64,000 nucleotides of DNA, taken from assembly GCF_900100955.1 (NCBI RefSeq), contig NZ_FNCC01000023.1, positions 22,162 to 86,161 of the forward strand. Direction: 5' to 3'. Below the pieces are notes generated by a model. The model was not told the origin of the DNA and ran no database searches. It saw only the letters and a program-made list of their open reading frames with translations. Below, piece after piece: positions 1 through 8,474 of the stretch. Both the position numbers and the translations under genes were made by a program. This DNA comes from Lentzea fradiae (lineage in GTDB: Bacteria; Actinomycetota; Actinomycetes; Mycobacteriales; Pseudonocardiaceae). How positions within the stretch are numbered: the first letter of the stretch is position 1; each line of letters begins with the position of its first letter.

Positions 1-872
1 AAGGTCTGCCGGGCGGTGGGACCCACCGGGCTGAACTGGGGGACGGTCGCGACCGAGGTCGCCGCGCGGACGAAGTCGGCGACCTGGCGGGAGGTGGAGT
101 CCCTGGGCCAGGCGATCACGAGGGTGGACGGCTCGGCGTCGGTGACCGGGAGGCTCACCGTGCCCGGTGGCAGCCGGTCGCGGACCGACTCCGGGAGCAC
201 CGCGACCATCCTGCCGAGGCGGACGAGCTGCAGCAGCTGGTCGGTTCCGGTGACGGGGTGACCGGTCACCCCGGGACGGGCCTCCGGCCAGCGGGGCTGG
301 GGCTGGTCGCGCAGGTCGGCCATCGACACCGAGGTCCCGCCGGCCAGCGGGTGGCCTTCCGGGAGCACCACGACCTGGTTCTCGACGTGGAGGTCGTCGC
401 TGTCCAGGCCGGTCAGGTCGTTCTGCGGCCGGTGCAGCAGCGCGAGGTCGGCGCGCCCGTCGCGGACCATCGCGGCGCGTTCGCCGACGCTGAAGGCGAG
501 GTCGACCGGAACGGCGCCGGGCACGGCGGCGTAGCGGTCCAGGATGGACATCAGCAGGCCCGCGTCGCCGCCGGGCTTGAGCGCCAGGACCAGGCGCGGG
601 CTGGTCGCCGCCGCTCTGCGCGCCCGGCGGACCGCCGCGGCCATCGCGTCCAGCGCCAGGCGTCCCTCTGCCAGGAGCACCTCACCGGCCGCCGTGAGGC
701 GCACGCCGCGGCTGGTGCGTTCCAGCAGGGCCACGTCCATCCGCTGCTCCAGCTGGCGGATCGCTCTGGACAGCGGAGGCTGGGCCATGCCGAGCCGGTG
801 CGCGGCCCGCCCGAAGTGCAGCTCCTCGGCGACCGCGACGAAGTAGCGCAGCTCGCGGCTCTGGACGTCCAT
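1..872 (-). CDS. LysR-family transcriptional regulator (C-terminus cut by window edge)
   Basis: Read on the minus strand from the ATG at 872, the frame stays open to the left edge, so about 290 codons are present and the stop lies outside. The N-terminus begins MDVQSRELRYFVAVAEELHF and continues with a winged helix-turn-helix typical of LysR regulators (AAHRLGMAQPPLSRAIRQLE, residues about 19-38). It is followed by a substrate-binding domain with the usual GRADLALLHRP-type strand. It is divergent from the SDR gene at 942, the classic LysR arrangement in which the regulator controls itself and its neighbour. The ATG overlaps a perfect 15-bp palindrome at 871-885, which suggests autorepression. 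The effector is unknown. Family assignment is secure; the target is inferred from position. Confidence 0.9.
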   Translation of the reverse strand, partial: MDVQSRELRYFVAVAEELHFGRAAHRLGMAQPPLSRAIRQLEQRMDVALLERTSRGVRLTAAGEVLLAEGRLALDAMAAAVRRARRAAATSPRLVLALKPGGDAGLLMSILDRYAAVPGAVPVDLAFSVGERAAMVRDGRADLALLHRPQNDLTGLDSDDLHVENQVVVLPEGHPLAGGTSVSMADLRDQPQPRWPEARPGVTGHPVTGTDQLLQLVRLGRMVAVLPESVRDRLPPGTVSLPVTDAEPSTLVIAWPRDSTSRQVADFVRAATSVATVPQFSPVGPTARQT

Positions 873-885
873 ACCCTCAGGGTAT
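871..885. promoter_or_regulatory. Palindromic operator candidate between LysR and SDR genes
   Basis: ATACCCTCAGGGTAT is a perfect inverted repeat with 7-bp arms and a 1-bp centre. It overlaps the start codon of the LysR gene and lies 57 bp upstream of the SDR start. LysR proteins bind interrupted dyads of the T-N11-A kind, and this site contains TACCCTCAGGGTA. Its role is inferred from symmetry and position. Confidence 0.55.
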
Positions 886-941
886 CGCGCGAGACCAGGC
901 CGGTCCTGGCCCGCGGAGCCGGGAGGTGGTGCGGTGGGGAC

Positions 942-1688
942 ATGAGTGATGAAGCGACGATCGCGTTGGTGACCGGGGGGAACAAGGGGATCGGGCGGGC
1001 GGTCGCCGGCCGGCTCGCCGACCTCGGGGTGACGGTGCTCGTCGGCGCCAGGGACCTGGAGAAGGGCGCCGAGGCGGCGGCCGGGATCCGCGCGGCGGGC
1101 GGCACGGCGCATCCGATCGCCCTCGACGTGACCGACGAGCGCGGTGTGAGCGCGGCGGCCGAGGAGATCGCCGGGCGGTTCGGCCATCTGGACGTCCTGG
1201 TCAACAACGCCGGAATCTCCGGCGACCTCGGGGCGCAGGCACCGGGTTCGGCACGACTGGACGGGATGCGGGAGGTGTTCGAGACGAACCTCCTCGGCGT
1301 CGTCGCGGTGACCGAGGCGATGCTCCCGCTGCTGCGCCGCTCGCCCGCGGCGCGGATCGTGAACGTCTCCAGCGGCACCTCGTCGATGACCTGGACGACC
1401 GACGCCACCCACTACCTGAGCCGGATGCCCGCCACGCTGGCCTACCCGGTGTCGAAGGCCGCGCTGAACATGCTGACCGTCCAGTACGCCAAGGCGCTGG
1501 CGGGCGACGGGATCCTGGTGAACGCGATCGCTCCCGGCGCGTGCGACACGGACTTCGCCAAGGGCCTGCCGTTCCAGCTCACCAGGACAGCGGATGACGG
1601 CGCCGCGATCGTGGTTCGGCTGGCCACGCTCGGCCGCGAGTGCCCGACGGGCGGCTTCTTCGACGACAACGGCAAGGTGCCCTGGTGA
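942..1688 (+). CDS. NAD(P)-dependent short-chain dehydrogenase/reductase (SDR)
   Basis: This 248-aa classical SDR has the cofactor motif TGGNKGIG near residue 11, the NNAG motif in VLVNNAGIS, an active-site Ser in VNVSS and the catalytic YPVSK with Tyr near residue 168. The ATG at 942 follows the purine-rich GGTGGGGAC. An in-frame extension upstream to 258 runs antisense through the LysR gene and is not coding. Classical SDRs of this size reduce carbonyls or oxidise alcohols in the cytosol; the substrate cannot be read from the sequence. The partner LysR gene is divergent and probably controls it. The C-terminus (GGFFDDNGKVPW) resembles that of actinobacterial SDRs beside LysR genes. Confidence 0.9.
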   Translation: MSDEATIALVTGGNKGIGRAVAGRLADLGVTVLVGARDLEKGAEAAAGIRAAGGTAHPIALDVTDERGVSAAAEEIAGRFGHLDVLVNNAGISGDLGAQAPGSARLDGMREVFETNLLGVVAVTEAMLPLLRRSPAARIVNVSSGTSSMTWTTDATHYLSRMPATLAYPVSKAALNMLTVQYAKALAGDGILVNAIAPGACDTDFAKGLPFQLTRTADDGAAIVVRLATLGRECPTGGFFDDNGKVPW

Positions 1689-1691
1689 GGA

Positions 1692-1937
1692 TCAGCCGGT
1701 GGTGGTGCGGTCCTTCGCGCCGCCTCCGGCCGGCAGCGGGACGACTCGCTCGGTGAAGCCGGAGATGTGGTCGCGCGGCGCTTTGGACGCGGCTTCGGCG
1801 CCACCGGCCCGTGCGGCGGACAGGGCGGCGCGGTCCTGCTGGAGGAAGTCGCGTTCCGCGGCGTGCTGCTCGGTGGCGACGACCTGTGGGTGCCCGGGCC
1901 CCTGCGCATCAGCGTGTGCGCAGGGGCCCGGGGCGTT
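1692..1937 (-). pseudogene. Coding-like tail in frame behind the aldolase stop, no start codon
   Basis: On the minus strand the frame of the aldolase continues after its TAG (1938-1940) for about 81 codons to a TGA at 1692-1694. Third positions are almost all G or C and the composition is protein-like (for example ATEQHAAERDFLQQDRAALS), while the other minus frames give Arg/Pro/Ser-rich junk. No ATG, GTG or TTG opens the frame, and a strong hairpin (1893-1932) separates it from the aldolase. It is best read as the 3' remnant of a lost gene. A read-through extension is possible but less likely. I do not recognise the family. Confidence 0.4.
1893..1932 (-). terminator. Hairpin terminator after the aldolase gene
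   Basis: A perfect 16-bp stem (CCCGGGCCCCTGCGCA and its complement) with an 8-nt loop starts a few bases beyond the aldolase stop codon. There is no U-tract, as is common in actinomycetes. The position fits termination of the aldolase/flavoprotein transcript. Confidence 0.7.
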
Positions 1938-2726
1938 CTACTCGTCGAGGAAGTCGGGCTGGAGGTTCACGATGTGGTCGTAGAGGACCTGGAAGCTGTA
2001 CCAGGCCAGGTTCGGGTCGCCGAACCCCGCCCTGGCCGACGCCGCCTGCTCGTCGCTCATCGGCACCAGCTGCCCCGCCGCGCGCGCCAGCAGCTGCACC
2101 TGCGCGCACCGGTCGAAGCTGATGAACCAGAAGGCGGCCTCGTCGATCGTCGCGCCGACCGTGATCAGACCGTGGTAGCGCAGCAGGATCGCGCGCTTGT
2201 CGCCCAGTGCGTCGGCGACCGCCTTGCCCTGCTCGGGGTCCACGGTCGGTCCCTCGTAGTCGTCGCAGAGGACGTGGTCGTTCCAGAACGCCGTCGACTC
2301 CTGGTCGACCGGCGCCAGTCCGAGCTTCAGGGCGGTGAGAGCCCTGGAGTTCAGGGTGTGCGCGTGCGCGGCCGCGTGGGCCTCGGGGCGCTGCGTGTGG
2401 ATCGCCGAGTGGATCACGAACGCACTGGGGTTCACCGGCAGGTGGCCGTGCACCACGCGACCCTCGGTGTCGACGCAGATGAGGTCGGACACGCGGATGC
2501 GGTTGAAGGCGACGCCGAACGGGTTCACCCAGAAGCGGTCGTGGTGTTCGGGATCGCGGACCGACAGGTGACCGGAGATGCCCTCGTCGAACCCGTAGTG
2601 CCCGAAGAGGCGCACCGCCGCGGTCAGGCGGCGCTTGAGGTACGCGCGCTCCTCTGCGGGGTCATCGAAGACCGGCGGTTTGGTCATCGGCAACGCCTTG
2701 TCCGTTTCGGACAGATACGTGGTCAC
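1938..2726 (-). CDS. Class II aldolase/adducin-family protein
   Basis: This 262-aa protein has the class II aldolase/adducin fold. The metal-site histidines are visible in VIHSAIH and AAHAHTLN, with a later RYHGLITVG His. Members are cytosolic Zn-dependent sugar-phosphate aldolases, epimerases or decarboxylases; the substrate cannot be told. The GTG at 2726 follows AGAAGGGAA and lies inside the end of the upstream flavoprotein gene (65-nt overlap), which implies translational coupling. A second in-frame Met at residue 14 is a weaker alternative start. A hairpin lies directly downstream. Pairing of an aldolase-like protein with an FAD/NAD(P)-binding protein suggests a shared substrate. Confidence 0.85.
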   Translation of the reverse strand: MTTYLSETDKALPMTKPPVFDDPAEERAYLKRRLTAAVRLFGHYGFDEGISGHLSVRDPEHHDRFWVNPFGVAFNRIRVSDLICVDTEGRVVHGHLPVNPSAFVIHSAIHTQRPEAHAAAHAHTLNSRALTALKLGLAPVDQESTAFWNDHVLCDDYEGPTVDPEQGKAVADALGDKRAILLRYHGLITVGATIDEAAFWFISFDRCAQVQLLARAAGQLVPMSDEQAASARAGFGDPNLAWYSFQVLYDHIVNLQPDFLDE

Positions 2727-4200
2727 GGGAGATTCCCTTCTGAAGCCCTGTGGCGATGTTGTGAGCGATCAGGTCGGCGCGTGCGGCCAGGACCGGCATG
2801 CCGAACGTGAAGAGGTAGGCGCCGCTCGTGAGGTCACCGAGCGCGTGCAACCGGCGGTCGGCACCACCGCGCCAGGTGGTCAGGTTGCTGGTGGTGCGGT
2901 CGATCCGGACTCCGCCGAACCGGTGTTCCACGAGCAGGCCCTGCGAGCGCATGGACTCGAGCAGCGGCCGTGCGGTGGGCGGCACCTCGCGCTGGGCGGG
3001 CGTCGACGCGGAGATGACGACGTCGACGGGTCCTGCGAGGTCCGCGTCGATGTCGAACCCTCCGCCGGACCGCGGTGAGATGGAGCGCACGCCGCCCGTG
3101 ACGGCCAGCTGGCCGCTGTCGAACATCTCCACCAGCCGGTCGGCGTTGGCCGCCGGCATCGGGCAGCAATGCCGCATCAGCGTCTGGTGGTGCGTGCGGA
3201 CGCGGTCCTTGTCCGCGTCGGACAGCAGGTACCAGGCGTCCTGGCCGCAGGCCACCATGCCGTCGCGGAGCAACGACCAGCCGGGGTCGTCGCACTCGCG
3301 GGCCCGCGCGAGGTCCTCGCGCAGCTTCCGCACCGCCGGAGCGGTGGAGCAGAGGTCGGAGGCGACCGCTTCGACCGACGCCCCCGCGTCGACGAGCTCG
3401 GCGGTGGCGAGCCGGACGACGTCGTCGAAGGTCAGGCCGCCGTTCTTCGCGGTGATCTCCTCCACCCGCCGGACCGTCAGGTGGCCGAGCTCGCGGTGTG
3501 CGGGTCGTCTGCGGACCGCGGGAAGCTTGCCGTTGCGCGACACGAGCGTGACCGGGCCCTGATGGCCACGTGCGCGCAACCCCATCACGACGTCGATGGC
3601 GGTCAGCCCGGAGCCCACCACGCCCACCCGCGCGTTGGCGGGTACGCGGGCGAGCGAGTCACGAATCGGGTAGGGGTTCCCGACGTACCCTTCCGCACCG
3701 GAAAGTCCGTAGTGGTCATAGGAAGGCGCACCACCGACGCAGAGCACGACCTGGTCGAACGGGCCCTGGTGCCACCGGTCGCCGTGCGCCCAGAACCTGC
3801 CCTCCGTGAGAACGAGCCCCGTGACGGCCTCCCGGCGGATCCGCACGCGCGATCCCAGCTCGGACAGCTCCGCCACCGCCTGCTCCGCGGTGTCCTCCAG
3901 GTAACGGCCCACCTGCCACCGGGACGGAACGGCGGTGTCGCTCGCCAGCGAGGCGAACCCGTTGCGGTGCAACCAGTTCACGCCGTGCTCGGCATCACCG
4001 GCGTGGGCGGACATGTCCTCCATGGGCACGTTCGCCAGCACCTCGTCACCGTCCGGCTGGAACACCCGTCCCCGCCACAGGTGAGGTCCCGGCTCGAACA
4101 CCGTCACGCTGACCTCGGCGAGGGGAGCGAGTCGCCGTGTGAGTGCCGCCAGCACGCACACGGCGGAGGGTCCCCCGCCGATCACCGCCAATTCGAGCAT
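2662..4200 (-). CDS. FAD/NAD(P)-binding oxidoreductase (NAD_binding_9 type)
   Basis: The protein is about 512 aa. It starts MLELAVIGGGPSAVCVL, a dinucleotide-binding GxGxxS/G motif at the very N-terminus. A second nucleotide motif, RVGVVGSGLTAID, lies mid-protein, and the C-terminal GDLTSGAYLFTFG resembles the FAD-binding end of this family. I chose the ATG at 4200 because GAGAGGCAGAAA precedes it and the Rossmann strand starts at residue 2; an upstream Met at 4242 lacks a ribosome site. Such proteins are flavin-dependent oxidoreductases or monooxygenase-like enzymes of unknown substrate. Its 3' end overlaps the aldolase start by 65 nt, so the two are one operon. The IclR gene at 4714 is the likely regulator. 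Confidence 0.82.
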   Translation of the reverse strand: MLELAVIGGGPSAVCVLAALTRRLAPLAEVSVTVFEPGPHLWRGRVFQPDGDEVLANVPMEDMSAHAGDAEHGVNWLHRNGFASLASDTAVPSRWQVGRYLEDTAEQAVAELSELGSRVRIRREAVTGLVLTEGRFWAHGDRWHQGPFDQVVLCVGGAPSYDHYGLSGAEGYVGNPYPIRDSLARVPANARVGVVGSGLTAIDVVMGLRARGHQGPVTLVSRNGKLPAVRRRPAHRELGHLTVRRVEEITAKNGGLTFDDVVRLATAELVDAGASVEAVASDLCSTAPAVRKLREDLARARECDDPGWSLLRDGMVACGQDAWYLLSDADKDRVRTHHQTLMRHCCPMPAANADRLVEMFDSGQLAVTGGVRSISPRSGGGFDIDADLAGPVDVVISASTPAQREVPPTARPLLESMRSQGLLVEHRFGGVRIDRTTSNLTTWRGGADRRLHALGDLTSGAYLFTFGMPVLAARADLIAHNIATGLQKGISRDHVSVRNGQGVADDQTAGLR

Positions 4201-4713
4201 TTTCTGCCTCTCAGCACGTGGTCGCGACGCCGCGGAACGCACGAGACAACCGTCCGTTCACTCGGAAGATGTGAGGAACAAAGCGAGCCAAGAGGCCAGG
4301 TTTTCTGTTCTTCACCTGTTCGAATGATTCAGCAGGACAACGGCTTTTCCACACCTCGTGTTCAGCCCACCTGAACACCAGGGCGGAGTCCGCGGAACGG
4401 GTGCTCGATCGCGCAAGGCGGGCAACCACCCGCGGGCACCGGCCGACCGGACTTATGGTTTCCTTGAGGTGTTGCTGGGGAAGTTTTGAGGTGTTTACCG
4501 GCGAAGCGTGCCGTGAACTCCGTACCAGCGGGCGAGTCGCACACCGCCGGTGGATACCTCTACGTACTGACTACGTGACACCTAAGTAGTACAAGCCCCG
4601 CTACGTGCTTCTCCCGGTTACCGCGTCGCGGGAATTCCGCGAACCTTGTGGGGTCAGCATCGGCGTTTCCGGCGGCCGGTGCCGACGGGTTGGCGGACCG
4701 GCGAGGAGGAACC
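4201..4713. promoter_or_regulatory. Divergent promoter region between flavoprotein and IclR genes
   Basis: No convincing gene is present in these 513 bp. The region is less GC-rich than its surroundings. It contains a pair of direct 10-mers (4464-4495) and a cluster of CTACGT repeats near 4560-4610 (CTACGTA, CTACGTG and again CTACGTG). Either group could be the operator for the IclR protein encoded next door. Confidence 0.5.
4464..4495. repeat. Direct repeat TTGAGGTGTT with 22-bp period
   Basis: TTGAGGTGTT occurs at 4464-4473 and again at 4486-4495, exactly two helical turns apart. Direct repeats with 11- or 22-bp period are the binding pattern of SARP-type activators, although no SARP gene is in the window. 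The IclR protein is another candidate ligand. Confidence 0.55.
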
Positions 4714-5526
4714 GTGGTGACGTGTGAACGGCAGCGTCCGAAAGGGGCGATCGAGAAGGCGTTCGCCCTGCTCGCGGAGCTGCAGTCCGCCGGGGAGGCC
4801 GTCCGGCTCTCCGAGCTGAGCAGACGGCTCGACCTGCCCAAGTCGACCGCGCACCGCACGCTCAAGATCCTGGCGGAAACGGGTCTCGTCACGCAGAGCG
4901 GCACCTCCTACCAAGCCGTTTTCCGGCAGCGCGGCGGCGGTCCGGGGCCGGTCGGCGAAAACCTGTTCCGAAGACTCACCCCTTTCGTCTGCGACGTCCT
5001 GGTGCGCACCGGTCTCACCGCGAGCCTCGCCACGCTCGACGGCACCAACGTGGTTTTCCCGTACCGGGCCTTCGCCCACGACGGCATTCACGCGAAAAGC
5101 GACTACTCGGGACGAGCGAGCGCGTACTCGACCGCCGCGGGACGGATGCTCCTGGCGTTCGACCCCGCTGCCGCGCGGCAGGTCGCCGCTTCTCGTTCGC
5201 TCAACCGCGACAGGGTCTCGGAACTCACCGAGGAACTGACCAGGCTCGCCCGTCAGTGCTACACGGCGAAAAGCTCGGGCGACGGGGTCACCTGCATCGC
5301 CGTTCCACTGCTGGGCGGCCGGGGAATTCCTCCTGTCGTGCTCACCGTGCGAGGAGCGACCGGCAAGGTCGACATAGGCCGAACCGTGTACGGCCTCCAG
5401 CGGGTCGCCGAGGCCGCGGCCTCCAGCGTGTTCCGCACCACGACCGCCGAGCCGGAGCTCGTTGTCCGGAGCCGCCCCGCCGGGGCGGGGCGAGCCCTGA
5501 ACAGCGGCCTGCCGGCGGCTGTCTGA
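4714..5526 (+). CDS. IclR-family transcriptional regulator
   Basis: The protein is about 270 aa. An N-terminal winged helix-turn-helix is visible (LSELSRRLDLPKSTAHRTLK, about residues 30-50). The larger C-terminal effector domain contains the family-typical AYSTAAGRMLLAF segment and a late AVPLLG strand. I start it at GTG 4714, directly after GCGAGGAGGA; GTG 4717 is equally possible, and the upstream Met at 4648 has no ribosome site. IclR proteins sense small carboxylates or aromatic intermediates and usually regulate the neighbouring catabolic operon, here the aldolase and flavoprotein. It converges with the LuxR gene with no intergenic DNA. Confidence 0.88.
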   Translation: MVTCERQRPKGAIEKAFALLAELQSAGEAVRLSELSRRLDLPKSTAHRTLKILAETGLVTQSGTSYQAVFRQRGGGPGPVGENLFRRLTPFVCDVLVRTGLTASLATLDGTNVVFPYRAFAHDGIHAKSDYSGRASAYSTAAGRMLLAFDPAAARQVAASRSLNRDRVSELTEELTRLARQCYTAKSSGDGVTCIAVPLLGGRGIPPVVLTVRGATGKVDIGRTVYGLQRVAEAAASSVFRTTTAEPELVVRSRPAGAGRALNSGLPAAV

Positions 5527-5549
5527 TCAGCGGGGACCGGACAGCCGCC
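5514..5549. terminator. Hairpin spanning two abutting convergent stop codons
   Basis: GGCGGCTGTC (5514-5523) and GACAGCCGCC (5540-5549) form a 10-bp stem around both stop codons, IclR TGA at 5524-5526 and LuxR TGA at 5527-5529. The two genes have no intergenic space, so a two-way terminator would have to sit inside the coding ends. Confidence 0.45.
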
Positions 5550-7827
5550 CCGGTGCGCGGGACGCGACCCAGATGCCGACCTGCACCCTGGAGCAGAACC
5601 CGAGCTTGCGGAGGATGCGGTCGACGTGGGCCTCGACGGTCCGCGGCGAGATGGACAGTGCGGCGGCGATCTCCTTGTTCGTCGCCCCCCGCGCCAGCTC
5701 GACCGCCACGCCCATCTCGCGTTTGGTGAGCGGGCCTGTCGCCTCCTCTTCCCGGTCGTACCTCCTCAGCAGGAACCTGCCGGCGCGTTCGAGGGAGGTG
5801 CCTTCCGCCGTGCCGACGGCGACCGCCGCCGAGAAAGCCTTGTCGCCCATCGATCCGCGCAGCTCGGCTTCGAGGGCGCGATGCGGCTCGACCCAGGCCG
5901 CGCCGCCGGTCAGCAACGAACCACCGACCTGCAGCCAGATCCTCTCCACCAACCCGAGGATGGACGCGGCGCGAGCGGCTTCACCATCGGACGCCGCCGT
6001 GCTGGCCAGCATCTCCGCCTGCACCGCGAAGAGCGGAACGTCCTCGAAGTCCACGGCGATGCGCAGGCACCTGACCGCGTGCTCGAAAGCCGCCGCGCGG
6101 TCGTTCTGCTGCAACTTCGCCAATGACAGCGCGTAGTGCGCCAGGCCGCTCTCCCAGCACTTCCCGCACTTCGACAGGTACGCGAGCGCGCGCTCGGCGA
6201 ACTGCTCGGCTTTGCCCCAGTCGCCGGACAGCGCGGCCAGCACCCCTCTGGCGGCATGAGGCGGGACCACCCGTCGGCCGGGATTCTCGATCCGGTGGAA
6301 CAAGGCGGAGCTCTCACCGAAGCAAGCGTCCGCGTGCTCGTACCGCGCGGCGACGAGCGACGCGGTGCCCTCGCTGTACAAGGCCATCATCAGCAGTTCG
6401 GGGTCGCCGATCCGGAGAGCGAGCGCCACCCCGCGGCGCGCCATCATCAACGCGACGTCGTGGTCTCCCAGCACCGCCGCCCCGTACGCGCTCACCCGCA
6501 GCGCGTCGGCCCTCACCTCGTCGGGCAGGTCGTCCACGGCCAGCACCCGGTCGAGCCAGCGCATCCCCTCCCCCACGAAACCGCAGTTGACCCAGAAGAA
6601 GTGGAGACGGGTGGCGAGCAGGGCTCCGTCGAGGCGGGCGTTCGCCGAGCCGAGGCCGAACTCGAGCGCGGCGCGGATGTTGGGGTGCTCACACCGCAAC
6701 CACTTGATGTGCTCCTGTTGCCGCGGGCCGTACCAGTCTTCGGCGATCGCCTCGACGGCGTCGTGGAAGTAGCGGCAGTGCCGTGCCCTGAACTCCTCCG
6801 CCTGACCGGACTCCACCAGCTTGTCCCGGCCGTACTGGGAGATCATCTCCAGCAACCGGTACCGGGCCGAGCCGTGGTGGCCCTCCCGCGACACCACCGA
6901 CTTCTCGACCAGCCCCATCATGATCATCAGCACGTCTTCGGCCTGGATGACACCGCCGGGACACACCGCCTCGGCGTCGGCGAGCGTGAAGCCACCGTTG
7001 AACACCGACAGCCTCGCCCACAACGCCTGCTCCTCCGGCGAGCAGAGCTCGTAGCTCCATTCGACCGTGCCGCGCAACGTGCGCTGGCGGTAGTGCTTCG
7101 AAGCCACTCCCCTGGACAGCAACCCGAACTTGTCGTCCAAGCGCCCCAGCAGCTCCGGTAAGGAGAGCACGCGCAGCCACGCGGCGGCGAGCTCGATCGC
7201 CAGCGGCATTCCGTCGAGCTGCTCGCAGATCCGGACGACGGTCTCGTGGTTCTCCTCCGTCAGCCTGAAGCCGGAGGTGGCCGCCGCCGCCCGGTCGACG
7301 AACAGCTCCACCGCATCGCCTTCGCCGGTCTGGACACCGTCCCGCAGACGTGGCACGGACAACGGGCGCACCGGCAGCAGGCGTTCGCCCTCGCCCCCCA
7401 AAACGTGCCGGCTCGTCGCCAGGACACGCACTCCGGGCGCCTCCGCGAGCACCTTGCCCACGAACATGCCGCAGGCGCCGACCACGTGTTCGCAGTTGTC
7501 GAGCAGCAGCAGCGCGGTCTTCTCCCGCAGGTGCGCCAGCACGCTGTGGATGGGGTCTCCGGACACGTCCCGCAGACCCAGCTCGTCGGCGATCGCGTGC
7601 ACCACGAAGTTGGGATCCGGTACCTCGTCCAACGCCACCATGTACACACCGTCGGGGAACGACGAGCTCACCGCGGCGGCCACCCGCAGCGCCAGCCGGG
7701 TCTTCCCCGCGCCCCCGGGACCGACGAGAGTCACCATCCGGTTGTCGCCCAGCAACGCGACCGCCTGCTCGATCTCGTGACGACGACCGACGAAGCTCGT
7801 CAGGTCCGCTGCACGAAGGTTCACACC
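5527..7827 (-). CDS. LuxR-family regulator with N-terminal ATPase domain
   Basis: This is a large regulator of about 766 aa. An ATPase domain starts near residue 10 (TSFVGRRHEIE, Walker A GPGGAGKTR, Walker B ALLLLDNCEHV, then TSRHVLGGEGE). It is followed by a helical middle region, and the protein ends in a LuxR helix-turn-helix (LTKREMGVAVELARGATNKE then SISPRTVEAHVDRILRKLG). The GTG at 7827 is four bases behind GAGGAG; ATG at 7836 and 7917 are alternatives without a clear ribosome site. It sits at the left end of the polyketide cluster and reads in the same direction as the PKS arm. It may regulate the cluster or an unrelated process. Confidence 0.85.
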   Translation of the reverse strand, partial: GVNLRAADLTSFVGRRHEIEQAVALLGDNRMVTLVGPGGAGKTRLALRVAAAVSSSFPDGVYMVALDEVPDPNFVVHAIADELGLRDVSGDPIHSVLAHLREKTALLLLDNCEHVVGACGMFVGKVLAEAPGVRVLATSRHVLGGEGERLLPVRPLSVPRLRDGVQTGEGDAVELFVDRAAAATSGFRLTEENHETVVRICEQLDGMPLAIELAAAWLRVLSLPELLGRLDDKFGLLSRGVASKHYRQRTLRGTVEWSYELCSPEEQALWARLSVFNGGFTLADAEAVCPGGVIQAEDVLMIMMGLVEKSVVSREGHHGSARYRLLEMISQYGRDKLVESGQAEEFRARHCRYFHDAVEAIAEDWYGPRQQEHIKWLRCEHPNIRAALEFGLGSANARLDGALLATRLHFFWVNCGFVGEGMRWLDRVLAVDDLPDEVRADALRVSAYGAAVLGDHDVALMMARRGVALALRIGDPELLMMALYSEGTASLVAARYEHADACFGESSALFHRIENPGRRVVPPHAARGVLAALSGDWGKAEQFAERALAYLSKCGKCWESGLAHYALSLAKLQQNDRAAAFEHAVRCLRIAVDFEDVPLFAVQAEMLASTAASDGEAARAASILGLVERIWLQVGGSLLTGGAAWVEPHRALEAELRGSMGDKAFSAAVAVGTAEGTSLERAGRFLLRRYDREEEATGPLTKREMGVAVELARGATNKEIAAALSISPRTVEAHVDRILRKLGFCSRVQVGIWVASRAPGRLSGPR

Positions 7828-8474
7828 ACTCCTCATGACCAGGCACGCATTCCATGCGGAGCGGAATGCGGCGGAGCATGGCGCGGCCGGGCAGCGCACG
7901 GTGACGTGTCTCTCCACGACGACAAATCAACGCGACCGCCAGAGCCGTTTACCCGACCGTGCCCCACCCCGGAACCGCGGAACTTCCCGAACTTTCACAG
8001 ATGACTCGGAAGAACCGCCGCTCCTGTCCCGCAACCCGTATATCCGAATAGCCATACAACGATGACAGCGAGACCACGATACATAGCGGAAGGCCGTTCT
8101 CAAGGCGGCCAGAAGGATGATGATCCGCAGAACGCAGGACTTTGCCCGTCCACACAGATCGCCGCATCCGGACTAACCAATCCGCCCGAAACGGTCAAAA
8201 TTCACCCGAATGGAGCAGGTGCGGGAGCGGCAGACAGACCGAAGGTAGCCGTGCGACGAGGTTCGCTTCAGCGATTGGAATCACTCGCTCGAAACCCGGG
8301 ATCACTCAGGAGAAATGGTCACGAAGTGCGGTCATTTGAATCCGAAAACAACAGCGGAGTCGTTGCCCACATGAATGGCGCACACACGTGTAGGGATCAT
8401 CACATCACGCCCACTCGGACTGGATACCGCTACCGCAAGGGGTGAAAATACCTGTTCTACGATCGTCCGGGTAT
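7828..8474. other. Gene-free, AT-richer intergenic region
   Basis: About 650 bp with no ORF showing coding bias. GC content is visibly lower than in the flanks. It must hold the promoter of the LuxR gene at 7827 and the 3' end of the thioesterase transcript. I see no strong hairpin, tRNA or repeat in it. Confidence 0.6.

Noticed and set aside
258..941. Extension of the SDR protein upstream to 258
   Set aside because: It runs antisense to the LysR gene; the SDR fold starts at residue 8 from ATG 942.
1692..1940. Functional stop-codon read-through of the aldolase
   Set aside because: The aldolase already has normal family length and a strong terminator hairpin follows the stop at once; a gene remnant explains the coding bias better.
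8315..8374. Nineteen-codon frame with AGGAG in the 7828-8474 gap
   Set aside because: The ribosome site is only two bases from the ATG, codon use is unlike the genome and nothing supports expression.
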